DNA of 64,000 nucleotides from an uncultured Dyadobacter sp. (GTDB lineage: Bacteria; Bacteroidota; Bacteroidia; Cytophagales; Spirosomataceae), in assembly GCF_946482605.1 (NCBI RefSeq), contig NZ_CAMLSE010000027.1, positions 1-64,000 on the forward strand, read 5' to 3'. Positions 9,404-18,358 of this stretch are shown here, in pieces. The position numbers were made by a program, and so were the translations under genes. A model generated the notes under the pieces. The model saw nothing but the letters and a program-made list of their open reading frames with translations. It made no database searches and was not told where the DNA came from. Positions within the stretch are counted from its first letter, which is position 1, and every line of letters starts with the position of its first letter.

Positions 9404-9793
9404 ATTATATCCGATTTAAGAGTTAGTCTTTGTTGTGAAATTGCCTTTGGGAGCCGTATGTTAAAGAAACATGCCAGATCGGGGGCAATAGCTAACGTAT
9501 AAGGATATTTCAGGGAGGCTTACGTGGTAATGAGGGAGGAATATATAAATTCAAATAACTGATTACAAGCATTTTGCAATAATTAATAAAAATTTCATAG
9601 CTGCTGCTCAAATAATTCAATTGCTCCGTACTCCCGGATGCCATTTTGAGGAATGCCTATCATTCCGGTCACACCGCCCAAACGCTTCGCTCCGCAGCTT
9701 CTGCATTTCATCCTGCTGATTCTCAACTTCGGTTGACTTCATTTCCGCCCGTTCCGCATTCTGGCCAATTTTAGCCCAAATCCAGAATGATTT
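9404..9793. other. Gene-free intergenic stretch
   Basis: About 390 bp between the small minus-strand ORF and the plus-strand TonB receptor. It is AT-rich in its middle (about 9540-9620). I see no convincing ORF, hairpin or TAnnTTTG promoter element. It should hold the divergent promoters of the flanking genes. Confidence 0.5.
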
Positions 9794-11962
9794 ATGAACA
9801 ACATCTTTGCATTTCTCCTGCTACTACTTACTACACTTCCGGCGACCGGACAAACCCTTCTGTCCGGTCAGATTACCGACCAGAAAGGCAATGCAGTCCC
9901 CGGAGCCAATGCTTACGTGAAAGGCACTTACGATGGTACTTCGTCGGATACACAGGGAAACTTCCGGTTTTCGACCGACGAAACAGCCCGGCAAACGCTG
10001 GTGGTGCAGGCGGTCGGTTTCAAAACCCAGGAGATCGGAATCGAATGCATCGGAAAGCCCGTCGCGGTGCAGGTCGTGCTTACGGAAAGCATCAATCTCC
10101 TCACCGCCGTAACGATTACGGCCGGCGCAATGGAAGCAAGCGACGAAAAGAAATCGGTCGTGCTGAAACCGCTCGACATTGTGACGACTTCCGGTGCGAT
10201 GGGCGACATTACCGCCGCCCTCCTCACCTTGCCTGGCACATCCACGGTCGGGAACGACGGGCGGCTGTTTGTACGCGGAGGAGATGCTTCCGAGACCTCC
10301 ATTTTCATCGACGGCATGCAAGTCGGCAATGCATTCGGCAGCACGACGTCCAATGTGCCTACCCGCACGAGGTTCAGTCCTAACCTTTTCAAAGGATCGT
10401 TTTTCAGTACTGGCGGCTACTCGGCGGAATACGGACAGGCATTATCGTCAGCACTTGCGTTAAACACCCTGGACCTGCCGCTGCGCAACCAGGGCGACCT
10501 CAGTATGATGGCGCTGGGCGGCGGGTACACCCAAACGCTCGTGGGCAGGCAGAACGCCCTGACAGCCTCCGCCAACTACTACAACCTCGCGCCTTATCAA
10601 TCGCTGATCCCCCAGAACTTCGATTGGGAACAAGCCCCGACCAGCTGGGATTCGGAGATTTCGCTCCGGCAGAAATGGGGCAATGCCTCCAAAAGCCGCT
10701 CCGGGATGCTGAAAGCCTATTTCCATGCCGAGGGCAACCGGATGACGATATGGCAAAAGATCCCGGGCAACGACAGCCGTGGCGACCGTGTGCAACTCGC
10801 CAACCGGTATGCATACGGCAACCTGTCGTTCAGGCATTCCAATGGAAACGGGTGGCTGTTTTATGGCGGGATGGCCTATTCCCACAACCGGGACGCATTG
10901 AAGCTGAACCTCGACCCCGTCCGGCAGGTTACCGCTCTTACGCACACCAAGATCGTCGCTGTACGGGATTTCTCACCGCAATTCTCCTTGAAGAGTGGTT
11001 TGGAATGGTATATCAAAACCTATTCGGAGGCATTGACCGGCGAAAACAGGAAGCGGGATTTCAGGGACCACCAACTGAACCATTTCTTAGAGGGTACCTA
11101 CTATTTCAACAACCGACTGGTACTCGTCGGCGGCCTGCGCACGGGATATAGCACGCTGGCCAACGAGGTCTGGCTCGATCCGCGGTTTTCCATCGCCTAT
11201 AAACTGGATAACGAGGGCCAGTTTTCCTTCGCCGCGGGAGGATTCCATCAGCTGCCGGAAGAAAAAACCCGTATCCACAACACCGACCTCAAAAACACCG
11301 CTGCTACACATTACATTCTAAACTATTTTATTGTAAAAAACAACCGGACGCTGCGTGCCGAAGCTTTTTACAAAAATTATAACGACCTCGTTACCTGGCA
11401 GGGAGACGCCACAATGCCATCGAAAATTGCGCAAAACGGCTCGGGATACGCACGCGGTTTTGATGTATTTTACCGGGATAAAAAGACGGTCAAAGGAACC
11501 GACTTCTGGATTACATACAGCTTCATCGACAGCGAGCGCCGGTACGCCGCTTTTGAAACACGCATTCAACCTTCCTTTGCACCCAAACATAATGGGTCGG
11601 TCGTCGCGAAACATTTCGTGTCCACATTAAAGTCACAATTAGGACTGTCGTGGTCCTGGAACAGCGGCTACTCCTACAACGACCCGAACCTTCCTGGTGA
11701 AATGCAGCGCAAAACCGCAGCTTACAGTGACATGAGCCTCAGTTGGAGTTATTTACCCAAACCCAACATCATCATCCACGCCGCCTGCTCCAATGTGCTC
11801 GGCCGGAACAATGTATTCGGATACCGGTATGCCTCTCAGCCTGACGAAACCGGCGCTTACGCCAACCTCCCCATCGGCCAGGGCGCGAAACGATTCGCAT
11901 TCATCGGACTGTTCATTACCCTTTCCAAAGACAAGAATGCCAACCAGTTAAACAATCTATAA
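9794..11962 (+). CDS. TonB-dependent receptor
   Basis: A 722-residue outer-membrane transporter. It has a signal peptide (hydrophobic run ending near PATGQT), a carboxypeptidase-like domain (LLSGQITDQKGNAVPGANAY, then DTQGNFRFS), and a plug domain (TLPGTSTVGNDGRLFVRGGD, ETSIFIDGMQVGN). A barrel of alternating strands runs to the C-terminus. Receptors of this build import ligands such as siderophores, vitamins, peptides or glycans using TonB energy. The plug is shorter than in SusC proteins and no SusD partner follows. A periplasmic protein and a LytS/LytTR pair come next on the same strand, which suggests sensing linked to this receptor. The ligand is unknown. Confidence 0.88.
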   Translation: MNNIFAFLLLLLTTLPATGQTLLSGQITDQKGNAVPGANAYVKGTYDGTSSDTQGNFRFSTDETARQTLVVQAVGFKTQEIGIECIGKPVAVQVVLTESINLLTAVTITAGAMEASDEKKSVVLKPLDIVTTSGAMGDITAALLTLPGTSTVGNDGRLFVRGGDASETSIFIDGMQVGNAFGSTTSNVPTRTRFSPNLFKGSFFSTGGYSAEYGQALSSALALNTLDLPLRNQGDLSMMALGGGYTQTLVGRQNALTASANYYNLAPYQSLIPQNFDWEQAPTSWDSEISLRQKWGNASKSRSGMLKAYFHAEGNRMTIWQKIPGNDSRGDRVQLANRYAYGNLSFRHSNGNGWLFYGGMAYSHNRDALKLNLDPVRQVTALTHTKIVAVRDFSPQFSLKSGLEWYIKTYSEALTGENRKRDFRDHQLNHFLEGTYYFNNRLVLVGGLRTGYSTLANEVWLDPRFSIAYKLDNEGQFSFAAGGFHQLPEEKTRIHNTDLKNTAATHYILNYFIVKNNRTLRAEAFYKNYNDLVTWQGDATMPSKIAQNGSGYARGFDVFYRDKKTVKGTDFWITYSFIDSERRYAAFETRIQPSFAPKHNGSVVAKHFVSTLKSQLGLSWSWNSGYSYNDPNLPGEMQRKTAAYSDMSLSWSYLPKPNIIIHAACSNVLGRNNVFGYRYASQPDETGAYANLPIGQGAKRFAFIGLFITLSKDKNANQLNNL

Positions 11963-11985
11963 TCTCAAACTCATCATTACAAATC

Positions 11986-12645
11986 ATGAAAAAGATCGCC
12001 ATCATACTCAGCATATTACTGGCATTTTCACTGCAACTCCTTGCGCAGGACAATCCCTATCAGAAAGTCATGAAAAAGGAAATCGCCAGGCTACTTGAAG
12101 CAGACTCTCTCCCACAGCTGCAACAATCCGCCAATGCATTTGCCCGTATCACGGAGCTAAACCCCACGGAATGGCTGCCCGTTTACTACCACGCTTTGGC
12201 CTTCACCTACCAGGGCCTCCACAAAGCATTGGACACCGGCAAGAAAGACGAAGTGCTCGCAAAGGCGGAGGAACTCGCTCAAAAAGCAGATGCCATTTCT
12301 CCCAATAATCCGGAAATCGTGACGCTGCAAGGCTTCGTGCTCATGGCCAAACTCAATGCGGATCCGGCAAGCCGCGGGCGCAGCCTGTCGGGCGTGGTGT
12401 TGCAGACTTTTGGGAAGTCGCTGGCCATCGACAACAAAAATCCGCGAACGCTGGTCCTGATGGCTCAAATGGAGTATGGAATGGCACAGTTCTTCGGATC
12501 ATCTACTGAGAAAGCATGCGGACTGGCGAAGCAAAGTTTGGCTATATTTAACGGGCAGGACCAGGAAGCGCTGAAAGCTGCCATGTTACCTGCGTGGGGA
12601 AAAGGTCAGGCGCAAGGGTTGACCCAGAACTGTGACCGGAAGTAG
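11986..12645 (+). CDS. Exported TPR-like protein
   Basis: A 219-residue protein with a clear signal peptide (MKKIAIILSILLAFSLQLLA, cut near AQD). The mature part is helical with TPR-like spacing: YYHALAFTYQGLHKALD, AKAEELAQKADAISPNNPEI, and a further pair near NPRTLVLMAQMEYGMAQFFG. It starts 23 bp after the TonB receptor stop, so the two are probably one transcript. Such proteins often accompany single TonB receptors in Bacteroidota. A periplasmic partner or sensor role is inference from position. Confidence 0.7.
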   Translation: MKKIAIILSILLAFSLQLLAQDNPYQKVMKKEIARLLEADSLPQLQQSANAFARITELNPTEWLPVYYHALAFTYQGLHKALDTGKKDEVLAKAEELAQKADAISPNNPEIVTLQGFVLMAKLNADPASRGRSLSGVVLQTFGKSLAIDNKNPRTLVLMAQMEYGMAQFFGSSTEKACGLAKQSLAIFNGQDQEALKAAMLPAWGKGQAQGLTQNCDRK

Positions 12646-12701
12646 TCAGCGGCAAAGAGGCGTGTTTAGTATTCTATTTAAATAACAATCATTCGGCATC
12701 G

Positions 12702-13769
12702 ATGGGCGCCAGATATACTTCTAAGGGACCGAGGGAATTCTGGAATTTTTCACCGGGATTCCTCGCAGGCAACGCGGTGATTGCGCTGCTCATTACATTG
12801 TCCATTTGTCCCTCCTGTTTGGTCCAAGGTAAAATCATCAGTGAATTAGCTGACGACTTCCTGATTTCCTTCGTGCTCTCGACAAGTTTGAGCTACGGGG
12901 GATATTTGATAGAAGATTACTTTGATCAGCGCATTTCGTGGATACAATATCCCGTCAAACGGCTTCTGCTCGAATGCACTTGCTACCTGATATACGTATT
13001 TGCCATTAGCTTCACCATTATCTTTGTGTATTCGCTGCTTGTCCGCCAATCCTTCACGCTGGAAAATATCCCCTGGAAAGAGTTGGTGCAATGGACGAAA
13101 TTCCCAATGCGGGTTTCCTTTGTCATTTCTTTCATTTTTATCAGCCGTTCGTTCCTGATGGAGTGGAGAAAGGCGGCAATTGAAGCGGAGCAATTGAAAA
13201 CCGAGCGTTTTGCACAGCAATACCAGTCGCTCAAAGACCAGCTCAACCCGCATTTCCTTTTTAATTCACTGAACGTACTGAGCAATCTCGTCTATGAAAG
13301 CCCCGACGCGTCCGCTCGGTTCATCCGCCAACTCTCGCGCATTTACCGGTACGTGCTCGATGTGCAGCACGAAGAGCTGGTGCCATTGCAAAAGGAGCTG
13401 GATTTTGCGGGAAACTATCTTGCTTTGCAGAAGATCCGGTTTGAAGAAGGTTTGCAATATGATATCCATGTAAACGAAGACATCAAAGGAAGCCTGCCGC
13501 CGCTATCACTTCAACTGTTGCTCGAAAACGCGATCAAGCACAATGTCGCTTCGAGGCAAAATCCGCTGCACATCGAAATCAAGATCGAAAGCAATGCGTT
13601 GGTCGTACAAAATAGCCTCCAGCCGAAGTCGGGTATCCCCGAAGAATCGGCAGGCATCGGTCTTGTGAACATCAGCAAGCGATATGAATTGCTGAGCGAA
13701 AAGGAAGTAACAGTTTTGAATGGAGATGGCCGGTTTGTGGTGAGGCTTCCGGTTTTAGTGGGTGAATGA
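12702..13769 (+). CDS. LytS-family sensor histidine kinase
   Basis: A 355-residue membrane kinase of the LytS/YehU group. Four hydrophobic segments fill the first 155 residues. The phosphoacceptor motif DQLNPHFLFNSLNVLSNL has His at about 184, and the ATP-binding N-box LQLLLENAIKHN (Asn about 276) follows, with GIGLVNISKRYELL as the G-box. There is no separate periplasmic sensor domain, as in most Bacteroidota members. The partner is the LytTR regulator at 14343. The stop codon lies inside the left arm of a long inverted repeat, and the gene is split from its regulator by about 570 bp of repeats. Confidence 0.9.
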   Translation: MGARYTSKGPREFWNFSPGFLAGNAVIALLITLSICPSCLVQGKIISELADDFLISFVLSTSLSYGGYLIEDYFDQRISWIQYPVKRLLLECTCYLIYVFAISFTIIFVYSLLVRQSFTLENIPWKELVQWTKFPMRVSFVISFIFISRSFLMEWRKAAIEAEQLKTERFAQQYQSLKDQLNPHFLFNSLNVLSNLVYESPDASARFIRQLSRIYRYVLDVQHEELVPLQKELDFAGNYLALQKIRFEEGLQYDIHVNEDIKGSLPPLSLQLLLENAIKHNVASRQNPLHIEIKIESNALVVQNSLQPKSGIPEESAGIGLVNISKRYELLSEKEVTVLNGDGRFVVRLPVLVGE

Positions 13770-14206
13770 TTGACCGGGTCGCCGGAGCGATGAGCCGCCG
13801 TGGAAAGGGGAATGAGTGAATGAGTGAGTGTACGAATGAGCCGTCGTGGAACGGGGAATGAGTGGATGAGTGACCGGGTCGCCGGAGCGATGAGTGACCG
13901 GGACTCAGGAGCGATGGGCCTCGGAGAAATCAGGAGGCTCCGATGGAGCCCGACGCCTCTATTCACTGGCATCGCGCTATAAGCAGGGAGCTTCTCCGTA
14001 GCTGGCTGTTTGAAAATGTCCTTGGGCATGTAAAAGCAGGACTTTGGATCGGCAATTTCACTTGCTGTTACATCCCTAACGGGATTTGAAAACGTCTAAC
14101 CTTTGGCTTTTCTACCAATGTCGCATCGCTACGCGATTTGCTACCCCTCACATTCCCCATTCCACGGCCGCCCATCGCTCCGGCGACCCGGTCAATCATT
14201 CACCCA
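13759..14206. repeat. Long inverted repeat (56-bp arms) around a repeat island
   Basis: The arm at 13759-13814 and the arm at 14151-14206 are reverse complements at 53 of 56 positions by eye. The outer 34 bp are a perfect match. The left arm covers the last residues and stop of the histidine kinase. Between the arms there are partial direct copies of the same GGGTCGCCGGAGCGATG-type unit near 13877-13920. Confidence 0.85.
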
Positions 14207-14342
14207 TTAATTCATAACTCATTAACTCATAACTCATTAACTCATAACTCATTAACTCATAACTCATTCCCCATTCCACGGCGACTCATTCACTCATTCA
14301 GTCATTCAGTCATTCAAAATTCACTCATTCACTCATTAAAAA
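13770..14342. repeat. Intergenic repeat island between kinase and regulator
   Basis: No credible gene in 573 bp. Contents from left to right are: GAATGAGT-type short repeats; a mini-hairpin GGCTCC-GAT-GGAGCC (13936-13950); ATCCC-TAAC-GGGAT (14072-14085); and ATCGC-TAC-GCGAT (14125-14137). Next is a 15-bp tandem repeat (ATAACTCATTAACTC, three full copies from 14214 to 14258 plus a partial). Last are further ACTCATTC/CATTCAGT units up to the regulator start codon. ORFs predicted here are low-complexity artefacts of these repeats. Confidence 0.8.
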
Positions 14343-15095
14343 ATGAACGTCCTGATCATCGAAGACGAAGGTCCCTCGGCGCGCCGACTGACGCAGCTGC
14401 TCAAAGAAAAACTGCCCGGCACCAAAATCCACGGCAACCTGGATACCATTTCATCTGCGGTGCAATGGCTGCAAACGCATCCGGAGCCGGACCTGATTTT
14501 CCTCGACATTCAGCTTGCCGACGGGATCAGTTTTGAAATATTCGGGCAGGTTAGAGTGACAGCCCCCATCATTTTCTGCACGGCTTTCGACCAGTATGCG
14601 GTCAGGGCATTCAAGCTGAACAGCATCGATTACTTGCTCAAACCCATCGATCCGGACGAACTGGAACATGCATTGAACAAGTTCCGGTCGGGACGCACTA
14701 CTCCCGTCATTTCAGTGGAACAGATCCGCAGCCTCATGCAGCCAGCGGCAAAAACCTATAAGAACAGGTTCCTCGTCAAAATCGGGGAACGCATTCAGAC
14801 AGTGGATGTAGCAGATATTGCATTCTTTTTCAGCGAAGACAAGGTTACTTTCCTTCAAACCAAAGCCGGGAAAAAATACATTATCGATTACACGCTGGAC
14901 GAGGTCGACGATATGCTCTCGCCGGATACATTTTTCAGGCTCAACAGGAAGTACATCAGCTCCATTACCGCGATCAGGGATGTTTTTACTTACTCCAACA
15001 GCCGGTTGAAAATCCATCTTGAAAACTGCGCTGACCATGATATTTTGATCAGCCGGGAGAGAATGGGGGCTTTTAAGGAGTGGCTCGGGCAGTGA
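14343..15095 (+). CDS. LytTR response regulator
   Basis: A 250-residue response regulator. The receiver domain (about 1-120) has the acidic pocket IIEDEG and the phospho-acceptor Asp in LIFLDIQLAD at about residue 55, with the FCTAFDQYAVRAF and YLLKPID strands. The C-terminal LytTR DNA-binding domain (about 145-250) is shown by ADIAFFFSEDKVTFLQTKAG and FFRLNRKYISSITAI. It should be phosphorylated by the kinase at 12702. Their genes are usually adjacent or overlapping, so the repeat island between them is unusual. The start codon directly abuts an ACTCATT repeat run. The target is probably the receptor operon upstream, by inference. Confidence 0.92.
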   Translation: MNVLIIEDEGPSARRLTQLLKEKLPGTKIHGNLDTISSAVQWLQTHPEPDLIFLDIQLADGISFEIFGQVRVTAPIIFCTAFDQYAVRAFKLNSIDYLLKPIDPDELEHALNKFRSGRTTPVISVEQIRSLMQPAAKTYKNRFLVKIGERIQTVDVADIAFFFSEDKVTFLQTKAGKKYIIDYTLDEVDDMLSPDTFFRLNRKYISSITAIRDVFTYSNSRLKIHLENCADHDILISRERMGAFKEWLGQ

Positions 15096-15206
15096 TTTGT
15101 AACGCCACGAATGCTCGCATTTACACTAATGCTTTCTTGCATTAAATCCTCGCGGCAAATAAAAGGCACAGATTTTGCTCTGCACTTATTTTCAAACGAA
15201 TAATAT

Positions 15207-15980
15207 ATGAGAGCAATATGGTCCGGGGCGATCGGGTTCGGCCTCGTCAATATCCCCGTTAAACTGTTCAGCGCTACCCAGGGCAGCGAGCTCGACCTCG
15301 ATATGCTGGACAAGAAAGATCACGCCAACATCCATTTCCAGCGCGTCAACGCCAATACGGGCCGCGAAGTCAAATGGGAGAATATCGTCCGGGGCTACAA
15401 GGTGGACGACAATTATGTGGTGCTTGACGAAAGTGATTTTGAAAAAGCCAGTCCCGAAAAGTCGAAGATCATCGAGATCGCGGAGTTTGTCGAAGAAAAG
15501 GAAATCGACAGTATCTACTACGAAACACCGTACTATCTCCAGCCCGAAAAATCGGGTGCCAAACCCTACGCATTACTTCGCGACGCATTGAAGAAAACCG
15601 GCAAATGCGGCCTGGGAACTTATGTGCTCCGTAACCGTGAAAGTCTGGTGCTCATCAAACCAAAGGGTGAACTATTGATACTCAACAAAATTCGCTTCGC
15701 CGAGGAAATCCGCGATACCGAAGACCTGGTTGTTCCCGATGTAAAAATCAAACCCGCAGAAATGAATATGGCTGTGCAACTGATCGAGCAGCTTACGACC
15801 GACTTTGATATATCGCGCTACAAAGATACCTACAATGAGAAATTGCTGAAGCTGATCATGGCCAAAGCCAAAGGCAAGAAGCCTGCTTCCCCCAAAATGA
15901 AAATCGTACATTCCAAAAGCCGTGACCTGATGGCCCAGTTGAAAGAAAGCCTGAGCGCGCCCAAACGAAAAGCATCATGA
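15207..15980 (+). CDS. ku: Ku protein (non-homologous end joining)
   Basis: A 257-residue bacterial Ku. The N-terminus MRAIWSGAIGFGLVNIPVKL is the family signature and SIYYETPYYLQPEK lies in the beta-barrel core. The C-terminus is a short basic tail (KAKGKKPASPKMK, APKRKAS). Ku dimers ring the ends of double-strand breaks and recruit LigD. The stop overlaps the start of the LigD polymerase gene by 4 bp (ATGA), so the two are translationally coupled. Length is normal for the family. Confidence 0.95.
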   Translation: MRAIWSGAIGFGLVNIPVKLFSATQGSELDLDMLDKKDHANIHFQRVNANTGREVKWENIVRGYKVDDNYVVLDESDFEKASPEKSKIIEIAEFVEEKEIDSIYYETPYYLQPEKSGAKPYALLRDALKKTGKCGLGTYVLRNRESLVLIKPKGELLILNKIRFAEEIRDTEDLVVPDVKIKPAEMNMAVQLIEQLTTDFDISRYKDTYNEKLLKLIMAKAKGKKPASPKMKIVHSKSRDLMAQLKESLSAPKRKAS

Positions 15981-16879
15981 AAAAGAAAGCCGAAGTCACC
16001 CATCCGGAGAAAGTTTACTGGCCGGATGAGCATATAACTAAAGGTGAGCTCATAGATTACTACCGCTCGGTTGCACCTTACATTCTACCGTATCTGAAAA
16101 ACCGGCCCCTCTCGCTCCGCCGCCAGCCGAACGGCATTAAAGACGAAGGTTTTTTTCAAAAGGATGCCGGAGATTCGGTACCAGCGTGGATGAAAACCAT
16201 TGAAATACTAGCCGAATCAACGGGAAAAATGGTGAATTATCATGTTTGTAATGATGTGGAAAGCCTGATTTACATCGCCAACCTCGGCAGCATTGAAATG
16301 AATCCCTGGAATTCGACCATCGCCAAACTCGACTACCCCGATTACATCGTGTTGGATATCGACCCGTCTGAAAAAAATAAGTTCGACGAGGTCATCGACA
16401 TCGCGCTAACCATTAGAGACCTCCTGGACGAGGCGGGTGTGGAGGGCTATTGCAAAACCTCGGGCGCCAGCGGTATGCATGTGTATATCCCATTCAACAA
16501 AAAATATACATTCGACGAAGCCAAGGATTTTGCTGAAATTCTTGCCCACCTTGTCGTGGAAAGGCTTCCTGGACTGACGACGCTGGAACGATCGCTCTCC
16601 AAAAGAAAAAACAATCAGATCTACGTCGACTACCTCCAGAACCGCATTGGCCAAACGCTCGCATGTGCATACAGCGCCCGCCCGAAGCCCGGAGCGACCG
16701 TTTCCACACCCCTCGAATGGAGCGAAGTGAAACACGGACTGACGCCACAGGATTTTACCATCAAAAATATATTGCAACGCATCGAAGTGAAAGGCGACCT
16801 CTTCAAAGGCGTGTTGAGCAAGGGCATCGACCTGCATAAGGCGTTACAAAAATTGTCCACGCCGGTTGCCGGGTCCTGA
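15977..16879 (+). CDS. LigD polymerase domain protein (stand-alone)
   Basis: A 300-residue primase-polymerase of the archaeo-eukaryotic primase type that corresponds to the polymerase domain of LigD. The catalytic carboxylates are in DYIVLDIDPSEKN, and KTSGASGMHVYIPF follows with the conserved His. The N-terminus (HPEKVYWPDEHITKGELIDY) also matches LigD polymerase domains. It fills gaps and adds nucleotides during end joining with Ku. No ligase or phosphoesterase domain is fused to it or encoded nearby, so ligation must be supplied from elsewhere. Confidence 0.92.
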   Translation: MKKKAEVTHPEKVYWPDEHITKGELIDYYRSVAPYILPYLKNRPLSLRRQPNGIKDEGFFQKDAGDSVPAWMKTIEILAESTGKMVNYHVCNDVESLIYIANLGSIEMNPWNSTIAKLDYPDYIVLDIDPSEKNKFDEVIDIALTIRDLLDEAGVEGYCKTSGASGMHVYIPFNKKYTFDEAKDFAEILAHLVVERLPGLTTLERSLSKRKNNQIYVDYLQNRIGQTLACAYSARPKPGATVSTPLEWSEVKHGLTPQDFTIKNILQRIEVKGDLFKGVLSKGIDLHKALQKLSTPVAGS

Positions 16880-16994
16880 TCGTTGTACTGCGAAAATTCA
16901 AATTAACAGGTGTCGATCCCTGGCCGGTCGACAGGAAGATTAGGAGATGATTTGAAGCTGTGTTTATTTTAATGCTTCAATCAACTCTATTATC

Positions 16995-18161
16995 ATGCGC
17001 CTAATCCCTATCCAAAAAAGTATTGCAGCAGCACTGCTGTTCGCTCTCGCCGCAGTTTCGGCGCTGTCGCTCAATGGCTGTCAGTCCGAAAAAAAAGAAG
17101 AAGCAGCTTCCGAAACCGAAAAACGCCCGGTGGTTATCGGCTATGTCGGCGGCTTCCATGGCTTGCTCGACGTCGATAACATAGAGGCTAACAAGCTCAC
17201 GCATATCAACTATGCGTTTGTCGACATTAAAAAAGGCGAGGCATTTCTAAGCAACGAGAAAACCGACTCGACCAACTTCCGGAAACTCAACCTGCTCAAA
17301 GCGCAGAACCCTAATCTCAAAATCCTGATCTCCATCGGCGGCTGGGCGTGGAGCGAAAACTTCTCCGACGCCGTCCTTACCGATTCTTCCCGGAAGGTAT
17401 TTGCAAAGAGCAGTGTAGGCATCATTAAAAAGTACAATCTGGATGGTGTCGACATCGACTGGGAATACCCTGGTATGCCTGGCGAGGAAGGCAACGTTTT
17501 CCGGCCGGAGGATAAGCAGAATTACACCGAAATGTTCCATGCAATTCGCAACGAGCTCAATACACTGGAAGAGGAAACCGGTAAGAAAAAACTCCTGACC
17601 ACGGCTGTCGCCGGTTTTGTGGAGTTCCTGAAAACAACCGAAATGGGCAAAGCCCAGCAGTATCTGGACTATGTGAACCTGATGACCTATGACCTTTTCC
17701 AGGGTGACACCGCGGTTCATCACGCCAGTCTATACCCTTCAAGCACCTACAAAACAGCCAAATCAGTGGATAATGCGGTAAAAGGGTTCCACGCAGCGGG
17801 CGTACCGATGGAGAAACTGGTGGTGGGCCTCCCGTTCTATGGCCGGATGTTTACGGTAGCCAAAATGCAGAAAGGATTGGGACAAAAGCAGATCAAACAG
17901 CAATATATCGATGGCTATACCTACATTAAAGACAGCCTCGTCAATAAGAAAGGCTACAAGGAATACCGCGATACTGTGGCAAAGGCACCTTATCTGCTGA
18001 ATGCACGGACGGGCGACGTCCTCAGCTACGACGACGAAGAATCGGTCCGCGAAAAATGCAAATATGTTTTGGCCAACAAGCTCGGCGGCGTGATGTTCTG
18101 GGAGTACGACTCCGACCCGAAGAAGTACCTCCTCAACGCCATCGACAAATCCCTAAAGTAG
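16995..18161 (+). CDS. GH18 chitinase-like lipoprotein
   Basis: A 388-residue glycoside hydrolase family 18 enzyme. It has a lipoprotein signal peptide with lipobox LNGC (Cys 29), so it should be membrane-anchored. The catalytic DxxDxDxE motif is intact in LDGVDIDWEYPG, with the acid/base Glu at about 157. The substrate-binding strands VMFWEYDSD, LVVGLPFYGRMF and LISIGGWAWS fit chitinase or endo-N-acetylglucosaminidase folds. There is no carbohydrate-binding module. The enzyme probably cuts chitin oligomers or similar GlcNAc polymers. It stands alone, without a SusC/D pair beside it, and a REP-like palindrome follows the stop. Confidence 0.9.
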   Translation: MRLIPIQKSIAAALLFALAAVSALSLNGCQSEKKEEAASETEKRPVVIGYVGGFHGLLDVDNIEANKLTHINYAFVDIKKGEAFLSNEKTDSTNFRKLNLLKAQNPNLKILISIGGWAWSENFSDAVLTDSSRKVFAKSSVGIIKKYNLDGVDIDWEYPGMPGEEGNVFRPEDKQNYTEMFHAIRNELNTLEEETGKKKLLTTAVAGFVEFLKTTEMGKAQQYLDYVNLMTYDLFQGDTAVHHASLYPSSTYKTAKSVDNAVKGFHAAGVPMEKLVVGLPFYGRMFTVAKMQKGLGQKQIKQQYIDGYTYIKDSLVNKKGYKEYRDTVAKAPYLLNARTGDVLSYDDEESVREKCKYVLANKLGGVMFWEYDSDPKKYLLNAIDKSLK

Positions 18162-18190
18162 CTACATCTGTCTGCCACGCACACCCCCAA

Positions 18191-18307
18191 CCCCGGGTTT
18201 AAACCCGGGGACCGACCGCAGTACCGCAGTGCCCCACATCAGGACCGACCGCAGTACCGCAGTGCACCACATCAGGATCGCAGCAGTACCGCAGTGCCCC
18301 ACAGCAG
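18191..18307. repeat. REP-like palindrome plus 33-bp tandem repeat
   Basis: A perfect 20-bp palindrome CCCCGGGTTTAAACCCGGGG lies at 18191-18210. Three tandem units of about 33 bp follow (18210-18242, 18243-18275, 18276-18307), each containing GCAGTACCGCAGTGC. It sits between the convergent GH18 and endonuclease V genes. Very similar palindromes occur at 39921 and 40083. Confidence 0.8.
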
Positions 18308-18358
18308 GGCCACAGCAGGAGTGCCGCGGAGAGTGCTGCGGCAGTACCCACAGCACTC

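Noticed and set aside
14138..14536. ORF with Thr/Asn/Ser/His-rich repeats (NSLTHNSLTHNSLTHNS)
   Set aside because: It is a translation of the intergenic tandem repeat and runs into the response regulator in another frame.
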